Below are positions 1-5,436 of a DNA stretch of 5,973 nt, piece after piece (the stretch's first letter is position 1; the number at the start of each line of letters is the position of its first letter). The DNA is taken from assembly GCA_003171295.1 (NCBI GenBank), contig PMYF01000970.1:1-5973 (forward strand). The letters run 5' to 3'. The notes beneath the pieces were generated by a model. That model was not told the origin of the DNA, did not search any database, and worked only from the letters and a program-made list of their open reading frames with translations. The DNA is from Acidobacteriota bacterium (GTDB lineage: Bacteria > Acidobacteriota > Terriglobia > UBA7540). A program made the translations under genes and the position numbers.

Positions 1-245
1 ATCACTTGCGGGAACTTGGCGGCGAAGATAAATTCCGGCGGGGTGCGCGCCCGCCAATTCCTGACCATGGACTCGGAAGGAATTCGGTAGTAGGTGGAGT
101 CCACTTCCACGGTGTCAAAGTGGCGGGCATACAGGTTGAGAAAATCCGCGGGCGGCGTGCCGGCCGGGTAGAAGGGACCCACCCAGTCTTCACTCGACCA
201 ACTCGAGGTGCCCAGGCGCAGATGGGGGGTTCGCGGTTGGGTCAC
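1..245 (-). CDS. DUF72 (YecE-like) family protein, N-terminal part only
   Basis: Reading the minus strand from GTG at 245 gives 81 uninterrupted residues that run off the left edge, so the C-terminal majority is missing (family members are usually about 240-300 residues). The visible part matches the start of DUF72 proteins: a beta-strand LRLGTSSW (residues 9-16), then YARHFDTVEVDSTYY (39-53) and the FIFAAKFPQ strand (72-80), as expected for the first strands of the TIM-barrel-like fold. The biochemical role of DUF72 is not established; no enzymatic reaction can be stated. GTG is the only ATG, GTG or TTG codon in frame between the upstream TGA (329-327) and the conserved LRLGTSSW, so it is the best start, with only a weak GAG ribosome-binding site 6 bases before it. 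It lies 81 bases downstream of the fmdB-like gene, on the same strand and in the same frame, probably in one transcript. Family assignment is by pattern recognition and quite secure; function is open. Confidence 0.85.
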   Translation of the reverse strand, partial: MTQPRTPHLRLGTSSWSSEDWVGPFYPAGTPPADFLNLYARHFDTVEVDSTYYRIPSESMVRNWRARTPPEFIFAAKFPQV

Positions 246-326
246 GTTCGACTCGTGCAGATGCGCGCCAAGCCGTCTCGCGGCAAGCCGCCGGCTCAGT
301 CTGGTTGCGGTCTCAGAATGATTCCC

Positions 327-551
327 TCACTCGACGCCGCACATCCCGCGTTGCGCCGCGCCGCAACCGCCGCAGGGGCCCGATTCCAACGAGGCTTCAG
401 AGCGCGACGCCCCGCCGACCGCGAAAACCGACAACAACTTTTCTACACGCGGACTCTCACACTGCTTGCAGACCACCTTGGTGGTCGCCCTGGCCACGAT
501 CTTTTCAAATGCTGTCCCGCAGTCCCGGCACTTATATTCAAAAAGCGGCAT
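327..551 (-). CDS. FmdB-type zinc-ribbon small protein
   Basis: A 74-residue protein starting MPLFEYKCRDCG. The FmdB/CxxC_CxxC_SSSS zinc-ribbon family is recognised by this opening and by two CxxC pairs, C8/C11 and C28/C31, which should bind one zinc. The rest is the usual low-complexity, Gly/Ser/Cys-rich tail, here with a second cysteine cluster (GPCGGCGAAQRGMCGVE, residues 58-74). The family is named after a putative regulator of the formamidase operon in Methylophilus; no molecular role is firmly established, and a nucleic-acid or protein contact is only inferred from the zinc ribbon. The start is fixed by a strong GGAGG (561-557) five bases before ATG and by the conserved MPxYEYxC opening. 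The frame is open further upstream to about 734, but that extension lacks family similarity. The next gene downstream is the DUF72 gene. Length is ordinary for the family. Confidence 0.9.
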   Translation of the reverse strand: MPLFEYKCRDCGTAFEKIVARATTKVVCKQCESPRVEKLLSVFAVGGASRSEASLESGPCGGCGAAQRGMCGVE

Positions 552-567
552 CTCAGCCTCCTGTTGC

Positions 568-596
568 AATATAGCCAAGCCCCCGCCGGTTTGCAA
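568..596 (-). promoter_or_regulatory. Possible sigma70-type promoter for the fmdB-like gene
   Basis: On the minus strand, TTGCAA (596-591, 4 of 6 matches to the -35 consensus) is separated by exactly 17 bases from TATATT (573-568, 5 of 6 matches to the -10). The predicted start of transcription would lie near 561, giving a leader of only about 10 bases that begins at the GGAGG ribosome-binding site. That short leader is the main reason for doubt. Confidence 0.35.
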
Positions 597-689
597 CCCT
601 CGGAACGCGAAATTCCAGCTCGCTCCGCACTTCGTCCCCGCCGCAGGCGCATTTTCTCTAGCTTTTGTGGCCGCCTCTGCTAAAATACC

Positions 690-718
690 TTGACAGTAAG
701 CGAGTAATTGACTACATT
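690..718 (+). promoter_or_regulatory. Sigma70-type promoter for the HU gene
   Basis: A perfect TTGACA (690-695) is followed by a 17-base spacer and TACATT (713-718, 4 of 6 matches to TATAAT). Transcription would start near 725 and leave a leader of about 55 bases before the HU start codon. A perfect -35 with ideal spacing in otherwise GC-rich DNA, directly upstream of a normally abundant protein, makes this the best promoter in the window. Two short features, TAAAAT (681-686) and the ATG at 751, lie around it but do not form a better alternative. Confidence 0.7.
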
Positions 719-780
719 GTCGCGCGGCTATCACGTCACGGTCTTAACTAATGAACCTGCACTGAGGAGAGGAGCAGCAC

Positions 781-1080
781 ATGGCGAAGGTAATGACCAA
801 AGCACAAGTTGTGTCGCATCTGGCGGAGAAAGTTGGGCTCCAGAAGAAGGCGGCAGCGGCAGTTCTGGAGGAGCTCGTAGCGTTGGCAACCAAGGAAGCC
901 AAGAGTTCGGGTCAATTCGTAGTCCCTGGGTTGGGAAAAGCGGTCAAGGCAAATCGGAAAGCACGGATGGGCCGGAACCCTCAAACCGGCGAGCCGATTA
1001 AGATTGCGGCCAAGACCGTCGTGAAATTCCGTCTGGCCAAGGCGTTCAAAGACGCCGTTGTGCCTCCCAAGAAGAAATAG
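781..1080 (+). CDS. HU-family histone-like DNA-binding protein
   Basis: A 99-residue member of the HU/IHF family, which dimerises, bends DNA and helps organise the nucleoid. The N-terminal helical part is MTKAQVVSHLAEKVGL (5-20) and the following Ala-rich helix (about 22-42). The signature beta-arm follows: GLGK (50-53), then RMGRNPQTGEPIKI (62-75), including the proline P67 that in HU and IHF wedges between base pairs. The closing helix is FRLAKAFKDAV (83-93). It is slightly longer than the usual 90 residues because of a four-residue N-terminal extension and a basic PPKKK tail (95-99). The canonical GFGTF turn is replaced by GLGKA. The start at 781 is supported by GAGGAGAGGAG (764-774), whose end lies 6 bases before ATG; an alternative ATG at 793 is too far from it. 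The gene is divergent from the fmdB-like gene, has its own promoter and a hairpin right after its stop, so it is probably monocistronic. It could equally be called HupB-like; HU and IHF subunit type cannot be separated here. Confidence 0.95.
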   Translation: MAKVMTKAQVVSHLAEKVGLQKKAAAAVLEELVALATKEAKSSGQFVVPGLGKAVKANRKARMGRNPQTGEPIKIAAKTVVKFRLAKAFKDAVVPPKKK

Positions 1081-1085
1081 TGTTG

Positions 1086-1117
1086 CCGCTGCGGGTCGCC
1101 GACGCGACCCGCAGCGG
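1086..1117 (+). terminator. Strong hairpin after the HU gene, terminator-like, without T-tract
   Basis: Bases 1086-1099 pair perfectly with 1104-1117 (14 GC-rich base pairs, CGAC loop), starting six bases after the HU stop codon. No run of T follows on either strand (the plus strand continues ATGCCTGTGG), so it is not a textbook intrinsic terminator. Ending or 3'-protecting the HU message is the likeliest role; this is inference from position and strength. Confidence 0.6.
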
Positions 1118-1559
1118 ATGCCTGTGGCGATGATCGCACGAGGGACTCTGCGCGGCGGAAGCTGCCGCTAGGTCGCAGGCCTCGGGCATGCGGGGTTGTT
1201 CTGCGCAGGCATGAAACTCCTCCGAGGGCGCGCCTTCTGGAGCCTCCGGCCCAAGCCCGGGGAACAAGTTATCCCGAGTCCTGGATGTTGTTTCCCAGGA
1301 GGGAAAGCCGAGTCAGCGCACCTCGCCCGCCGGCCTGAAGCTTACGCCCGTGCCTGCCGTTTCCAGGGCCTTTCTTGGCGCGCGTGCTTGGAAGCCTCGA
1401 AGATCTGACCCAACTCCTGTGCCTCCCGCGAACGGGCGCCCTCCGACAGTTGCCCGCCGTGCATGTGGATAGATCTGACTCTTTGCGCCAGTTGCAACGC
1501 CTGCATACCCTTCGAAGAACCGCGGGGCTGGGGGCGCGTTCCCTAACAGGAAAGGACGT
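1118..1559. other. Intergenic stretch without a recognisable gene
   Basis: About 440 bases separate the HU hairpin from the peptidase start. I found no tRNA, no known structured RNA signature and no ORF with recognisable protein similarity on either strand. Visible elements are small: a GCGGC/GCCGC stem (1152-1156 with 1164-1168), a TCCTGG/CCAGGA stem (1279-1284 with 1295-1300), and a 9-base direct repeat AGATCTGAC (1401-1409 and 1471-1479). A 62-codon frame from TTG at 1375 ends at TGA 1561-1563, overlapping the peptidase ATG, but shows nothing conserved. The peptidase promoter should lie here; I see no convincing -35/-10 pair. Confidence 0.5.
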
Positions 1560-3563
1560 ATGATTCTCAGCTTCACTAGAGTCCTGGGTCTTGCTTCCTG
1601 TTTTGGTTTGATGATGGGAAGTCTTATGCTGGGCCAGGAGAGGCGCACGCTGAAGCCCGAAGACCTGGTGGATATTCGCACGGTCAGTGACGTGCAGATT
1701 TCTGCCGGCGGCGAGCTCGTGGCCTTCGTTGTGACCGAACCCGCCGATCCTGCCAAGCCGCAGAAACCGCGCGATGCGAACATTTGGGTTGTGCCCGCCG
1801 ACGGCAGCCACCCCGCCCGGCCGTTCGCCGCAAGCCCCAAGAGTGATACGCACCCGCGCTGGTCCCCGGACGGCCGCTATCTGACGTTTCTCTCGGACCG
1901 GGGTGAGCCGGTCGGCGATGAGAAAGAGGCGAAGAACCAGGTATACCTGATGCGCACCGACGGGGGCGAAGCGGAGCAACTCACCCATTTCAAAGGCGGG
2001 GTCGAGGACCTGCGCTGGTCCCGTGATGGGGCCATGATCGCCTGCACGGTTCTCGACCCGGAGACAGATGCCGAGCAGAAGAAACACAAGGACGGTTACG
2101 ACCAGAATTTCGTGGATCACGACTACAAATTCGCGCGGCTCTGGGTCGTGACGATCGCCGATCGCAAGGTGGAACAAGTGACCAAGCAGGACCTGCACAT
2201 CGGGAGCTTCGCCTGGTCACCCGACGGCACAGAGCTTGCCGTGCGCGCTGCATCGACGCCCCGCAACGACGATGTTTACTGGCAGGCACGGCTCCTGGTC
2301 GTGCGCCGGCTCACGGGCGAAATCGTGCGCACCCTCAGCGAGAAAGCGGCGGGGGACGCGCAGTGGTCACCCGGCGGGCAGGCCATCGCCTTCGAAGAGT
2401 ATTCACCCACTCGGATTGCCTCCTGGCTGGCCGTGGTCCCGGCGGCGAGTGGAACAGCACGCCCGTTGCTTAAGGACTACGCTGGAACGGTGCGAGCCTA
2501 CCAATGGGAAGAGGATTCGAAGCATCTGGTGGTGGAAGTCAATGCGCGCACTCACGACCAGTTTCTGAGAGTGGATTCCCAGGATGGCTCGGTGTCCGCC
2601 CTCCCCGTCGAGACGGCATTGTCGGCTCAGGACTTCTCCAGCAGTCGGACCGGACGGGTCCTTGCCTACGCCCGCGGGATGGGGGATTCTCCGTCCGACG
2701 TCTGGGCCTATATGGCCGGGGGCAAGCCCGGAAGGCTCACGAATTTAAATCCGCAAGCCAAGGATTGGCGGCTGGGCGCAGTGCAGGAGATCAGTTGGAA
2801 AAGCCAGAAAGATGGCGCCACGATTTATGGTGTGCTGGTGACGCCGCCGGATTTTAAGCCCTCCCAGGCGTACCCAACCATCGTGGAAATTCACGGCGGC
2901 CCTGAGTGGGCGTGGTGGAGCGGCTGGCTGGGCTCCTGGCACGATTGGGCGCAGTTGCTGGCCTCGAACGGCTACGTCGTTTTCCTGCCCAATCCACGCG
3001 GCTCCACGGGGCAGGGGTGGAAATTTGCGGAAGCGAATCGCGACGATTGGGGCGGTGGCGATTTCCGCGACGTCATGGATGGAGTCGATAGCTTGATCGA
3101 CCAGAAGATCGCCGACCCCAACCGCCTGGGCATCGGCGGGTGGAGCTACGGCGGGTTCATGACCTCCTGGGCCGTCACCCAGACCCAGCGCTTCAAAGCG
3201 GCGGTGGTGGGCGCGGGAGTGACGAATCTCTTCAGTTTTGACGGCACGACCGACATCACGCCGAGTTTTCTGCGCAACTACTTCCTGGATCTTCCCTTCG
3301 CGCGGCGCGCGGACTATGACAATCACTCGGCCATGACTTTCCTGAAGAACTGCAAAACTCCTTCCCTGATTCTGCACGGTGAGTCGGATGAACGCGTCCC
3401 CACCAGTCAGGGATGGGAATTCTACAACGGCCTGCGCATGCTGGGCGTGCCGGCCGAAATGGTGACCTATCCGCGTGAGCACCACGGCTTCCGCGAGCGC
3501 GCGCACCAGGTCGACCTGCTCACGCGGATGCTGGCGTGGTACGACAAGTATTTGAAGCCATGA
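1560..3563 (+). CDS. Secreted S9-family peptidase (prolyl oligopeptidase / acylaminoacyl-peptidase type)
   Basis: A 667-residue serine peptidase of family S9, which cleaves short peptides. The N-terminus (Arg7, hydrophobic stretch about 8-24, then GQERR) looks like a Sec signal peptide, so the enzyme is probably periplasmic or exported. Residues about 35-400 form a beta-propeller with TolB/PD40-like blades: HPRWSPDG (98-105), LRWSRDG (151-157), FAWSPDG (217-223), AQWSPGG (267-273) and a weaker YQWEEDS (314-320). The propeller normally restricts entry to small peptides. The C-terminal alpha/beta-hydrolase domain (about 410-667) has the HGGP oxyanion-region motif (445-448), the nucleophile in GWSYGG (Ser529), Asp610 in HGESDERVP and His642 in REHHGF, so the catalytic triad is complete. 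The loop after HGGP is unusually rich in Trp. ATG follows AGGAAAGGA closely (about 1548-1556). Precise specificity (dipeptidyl-, acylaminoacyl- or oligopeptidase) cannot be read from sequence. Length is normal for the family. Transcription probably ends, at least partly, at the hairpin after the stop. Confidence 0.93.
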   Translation: MILSFTRVLGLASCFGLMMGSLMLGQERRTLKPEDLVDIRTVSDVQISAGGELVAFVVTEPADPAKPQKPRDANIWVVPADGSHPARPFAASPKSDTHPRWSPDGRYLTFLSDRGEPVGDEKEAKNQVYLMRTDGGEAEQLTHFKGGVEDLRWSRDGAMIACTVLDPETDAEQKKHKDGYDQNFVDHDYKFARLWVVTIADRKVEQVTKQDLHIGSFAWSPDGTELAVRAASTPRNDDVYWQARLLVVRRLTGEIVRTLSEKAAGDAQWSPGGQAIAFEEYSPTRIASWLAVVPAASGTARPLLKDYAGTVRAYQWEEDSKHLVVEVNARTHDQFLRVDSQDGSVSALPVETALSAQDFSSSRTGRVLAYARGMGDSPSDVWAYMAGGKPGRLTNLNPQAKDWRLGAVQEISWKSQKDGATIYGVLVTPPDFKPSQAYPTIVEIHGGPEWAWWSGWLGSWHDWAQLLASNGYVVFLPNPRGSTGQGWKFAEANRDDWGGGDFRDVMDGVDSLIDQKIADPNRLGIGGWSYGGFMTSWAVTQTQRFKAAVVGAGVTNLFSFDGTTDITPSFLRNYFLDLPFARRADYDNHSAMTFLKNCKTPSLILHGESDERVPTSQGWEFYNGLRMLGVPAEMVTYPREHHGFRERAHQVDLLTRMLAWYDKYLKP

Positions 3564-3578
3564 AACGCCGGGAGCGGC

Positions 3579-3624
3579 GCCACCCCTCACCCTGGCCGGC
3601 AGGTGCTTGGGTGGCTCCGTTTCT
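3579..3624 (+). terminator. Possible terminator after the peptidase gene
   Basis: GCCACCC (3579-3585) pairs with GGGTGGC (3609-3615), and inside the loop CACCCTG (3588-3594) can pair with CAGGTG (3600-3605) with one bulged C. A short, imperfect T-rich stretch follows (TCCGTTTCT). It starts 15 bases after the peptidase stop and precedes a candidate promoter, so it may separate the peptidase from the next gene. The long, two-part stem and weak T-run keep confidence low. Confidence 0.4.
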
Positions 3625-3640
3625 ACCGAGGCGGCTTGAC

Positions 3641-3669
3641 TTGACATCCTGAAGCCCTTCGGATAGTTT
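3641..3669 (+). promoter_or_regulatory. Possible promoter for the membrane protein and nrdR
   Basis: A perfect TTGACA (3641-3646) is followed after 17 bases by TAGTTT (3664-3669), only 3 of 6 matches to the -10 consensus. An overlapping TTGACT begins at 3636. Predicted transcription start is near 3676, about 24 bases before the ATG at 3700. Position between a terminator-like hairpin and a gene start supports it; the poor -10 argues against. Confidence 0.4.
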
Positions 3670-3699
3670 GGGCCGGAAAAACCTCAACGAGTCCCGCCT

Positions 3700-4773
3700 A
3701 TGAATAAAGGCTTGCGACGATGGCTGTGGTTGGCAGGGGGGGCCATCGTCATCGCCCTGATCTTTTACAACCTGCGGGGCAACCCGGAGTGGCGTAGTTT
3801 TCACTGGGACCGCCTGTGGGCCTCGATAAGCGGGGCGCACCTGGACTCCCTGCTGCTGGCGCTGGCCGGGGTCTACTGCACTTACCTGCTGCGGGCGATT
3901 CGCTGGTGGTTCTTCCTGGAGCCCATCAAGCGCGCACGCTTGTGGGTCTTGTTTGTGGGCCAGATTCTGGGCTTCAGCGCCATCTTTCTGGTCGGCCGGC
4001 CAGGTGAATTGGTGCGGCCGGGGTACATCGCCAAGAAAGAAAACGTCCCCATGAGTGCCATGCTCGCGGTGTGGCTGCTGGAACGGGCCTTCGACATCAT
4101 CGCCATGGTGGTGCTCTTTGCTGCCGCGCTTTACTTTCAGCCCGTCGGTCCGGCCACTGCCAGAGGCATCTCCGCGCTGCACGTGATGCACAAGGGCGGG
4201 AATGTGCTGTTCGGGTTTATCGGCTTGATGGTCTTAGGCCTGGTGCTTTTCCGCCTGCAAGCCGAGCGCATGACCGCCGGCACACTCAAGCTGTTCAGTT
4301 TTCTCCCGGACCGTGCGCTCCGCTTCTTCCAGCACTTCCTGCGCTCCTTCGGAGAGGGCCTGAGTGTGATTCGCGATTGGAAGGGACTAGCTGGCAGCAT
4401 TGTCTCGACAGCCGTCCTCTGGTCGCTGAACACCACTATTTTCTGGCTGGTATTCAGGAGCCTGGGGGGCGAACTGGGCCGCCTGCCCTGGCTGGCCTCG
4501 GCCCTGACGCTCTTTTGCGCGGCCCTGGGCTTGATGATTCAGGTTCCGGGGATTGGCGGTGGGTTCCAGGTGGGGGCGATTCTGGCTTTGACCGAGATAT
4601 TCAACGTCCCGGCCGAGCCGGCTACCGGCGCCGGCATTCTGCTCTGGATCATGATGTCGGTCCCCTGCCTGGGATTGGGACTGGTTCTGCTCATCTACGA
4701 AGGCTTGTCTTTCCGCAAGCTGGAAGCGATTGCGAAGGAGGAAGAGCAGGCCGCCCGTTTAGAAAAAGTCTGA
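3700..4773 (+). CDS. Polytopic membrane protein, LPG-synthase-TM / flippase-like (UPF0104) family
   Basis: A 357-residue integral membrane protein with about eight or nine hydrophobic spans (roughly 8-24, 50-65, 81-98, 118-146, 167-185, 230-252, 264-281, 288-300, 312-333) and a charged C-terminal tail (336-357). It resembles the lysylphosphatidylglycerol synthase transmembrane region family (PF03706): a basic RAIRWWFFL segment (65-73), the conserved GRPGELVRPGYIA motif (99-111), the LLER element (126-129) and QVPGIGGGFQVG (281-292). It has no cytosolic aminoacyl-transferase domain of the MprF type, so it should not be called a lysyl-PG synthase. A lipid-handling or flippase-like role in the inner membrane is inferred from the family only. 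The start is certain despite a weak ribosome-binding site: an in-frame TAG lies at 3664-3666 and ATG 3700 is the only start codon after it. nrdR follows after 70 bases on the same strand, possibly in the same transcript. Confidence 0.88.
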   Translation: MNKGLRRWLWLAGGAIVIALIFYNLRGNPEWRSFHWDRLWASISGAHLDSLLLALAGVYCTYLLRAIRWWFFLEPIKRARLWVLFVGQILGFSAIFLVGRPGELVRPGYIAKKENVPMSAMLAVWLLERAFDIIAMVVLFAAALYFQPVGPATARGISALHVMHKGGNVLFGFIGLMVLGLVLFRLQAERMTAGTLKLFSFLPDRALRFFQHFLRSFGEGLSVIRDWKGLAGSIVSTAVLWSLNTTIFWLVFRSLGGELGRLPWLASALTLFCAALGLMIQVPGIGGGFQVGAILALTEIFNVPAEPATGAGILLWIMMSVPCLGLGLVLLIYEGLSFRKLEAIAKEEEQAARLEKV

Positions 4774-4843
4774 CCATCAGACCGTGCGCCCCACCCGCGT
4801 GGTCAGCGCCAAGCGTTGCCATTCCCCGAGGTGAATAACCACC

Positions 4844-5305
4844 GTGAGATGTCCATTCTGCGGGCACATCGAAGATAAAGTAGTGGATTCGCGCGAGGCG
4901 AAGATCGGCGACACGATTCGCCGTCGCCGCCAATGCGAGGGTTGCCGCCGCCGCTTCACGACCTACGAGCGCATTGACGAAATCCCCTACATGGTCGTCA
5001 AGAAGGACGGGCGGCGGGAGAAATTCGAACGGCAGAAGCTGCTGGCGGGCCTGCTGAAGGCTTGCGAGAAGCGCCCCGTGCCCATGGGAAAGCTCGAGCA
5101 GATCGTGGACGAGGCGGAAACGCACGTGGCCGAATCGCCGGACCGCGAGCGCCCGGCGACTGAACTCGGCGAGCTGGTCATGAATCGGCTGAAGAAACTC
5201 GACAAGGTGGCCTATGTGCGCTTCGCGTCCGTGTATCTGGATTTCAAGGACGTCCGCGAATTCATGGACGAGTTGAAGGACTTGCTCAAAGCGAAAGGAA
5301 AGTAA
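4844..5305 (+). CDS. nrdR: Transcriptional repressor NrdR
   Basis: A 153-residue NrdR, the zinc- and nucleotide-dependent repressor of ribonucleotide reductase genes. The N-terminal zinc ribbon has C3/C6 (MRCPFC) and C31/C34 (CEGC), with the basic IRRRRQCEGCRRRFTTYER block (25-43) expected to contact DNA. The ATP-cone domain (about 49-139) begins PYMVVKKDGRREKF (48-61) and includes the conserved YVRFASVY (124-131). ATP or dATP bound to the cone sets its DNA affinity at NrdR boxes, so it links dNTP levels to nrd transcription. The start is GTG: it is placed immediately before the invariant RCPFC, and a good GAGGTGA ribosome-binding site (4828-4834) sits 9 bases upstream; the nearby ATG at 4849 is out of frame. 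Length is typical. No ribonucleotide reductase gene and no NrdR-box pair is visible in this window, so its targets lie elsewhere. The gene upstream encodes a membrane protein with no obvious functional link. Confidence 0.97.
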   Translation: MRCPFCGHIEDKVVDSREAKIGDTIRRRRQCEGCRRRFTTYERIDEIPYMVVKKDGRREKFERQKLLAGLLKACEKRPVPMGKLEQIVDEAETHVAESPDRERPATELGELVMNRLKKLDKVAYVRFASVYLDFKDVREFMDELKDLLKAKGK

Positions 5306-5310
5306 CCGAC

Positions 5311-5336
5311 AGCCGGGATCAGCCCGGCTTCCCGGC
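5311..5336. terminator. GC-rich hairpin between convergent nrdR and GNAT genes
   Basis: AGCCGGG (5311-5317) pairs perfectly with CCCGGCT (5323-5329) around a 5-base loop, five bases after the nrdR stop. The same left arm (GCCGGGA, 5312-5318) can instead pair with TCCCGGC (5330-5336). No true T-run follows on either strand; the minus strand continues into the pyrimidine-rich GTTACTTTCCTTTC. Its place between two converging genes suggests a two-way transcription end, by inference. Confidence 0.5.
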
Positions 5337-5436
5337 GACATTGAACGGGGGGCGCGCTGCTGCTGGAATGAAGCAGGGGAAATGGCGTGACCTCGCCCAG
5401 CGCCAGCGATGCGTGCCCTCGGCCCTCGTCAAACTG

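Noticed and set aside
6..683. A 225-codon plus-strand frame opposite the DUF72 and fmdB-like genes
   Set aside because: Both minus-strand products have recognisable family signatures, so this is the shadow strand.
552..734. Upstream extension of the fmdB-like protein by 61 residues
   Set aside because: The family begins at MPLFEYKC, which has a strong GGAGG just before it; the extension has no similarity and covers the promoter region.
751..765. Mini-ORF ATG AAC CTG CAC TGA (MNLH) in the HU leader, its stop touching the ribosome-binding site
   Set aside because: It has no ribosome-binding site of its own and is too short to distinguish from chance.
1587..1601. Lipobox-like LASC (residues 11-14) in the peptidase signal sequence, suggesting a lipoprotein
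   Set aside because: Only six residues separate Arg7 from Cys14, and the hydrophobic stretch continues to about residue 24, which fits a cleavable Sec signal better.
1269..2198. A 309-codon open frame on the minus strand overlapping the peptidase
   Set aside because: It lies antisense to the clearly coding propeller region, has no recognisable motif, and such frames are common opposite GC-rich genes.
2745..3647. A 300-codon minus-strand frame opposite the catalytic domain of the peptidase
   Set aside because: Antisense shadow of the Ser529/Asp610/His642 domain; its composition is rich in residues typical of reversed GC-rich codons and shows no family similarity.
4761..4806. Minus-strand hairpin TGGTCA/TGACCA followed by GACTTTTTCT, resembling an intrinsic terminator
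   Set aside because: No minus-strand gene ends nearby; the T-run is the complement of Lys codons at the end of the membrane protein gene, and the stem is only about 7 bp with a long loop.
4071..4838. A 255-codon plus-strand frame inside and beyond the membrane protein gene
   Set aside because: It is out of frame with a protein that has clear membrane spans and conserved family motifs; the alternative translation is Arg/Gly/Ala-rich with no domain.
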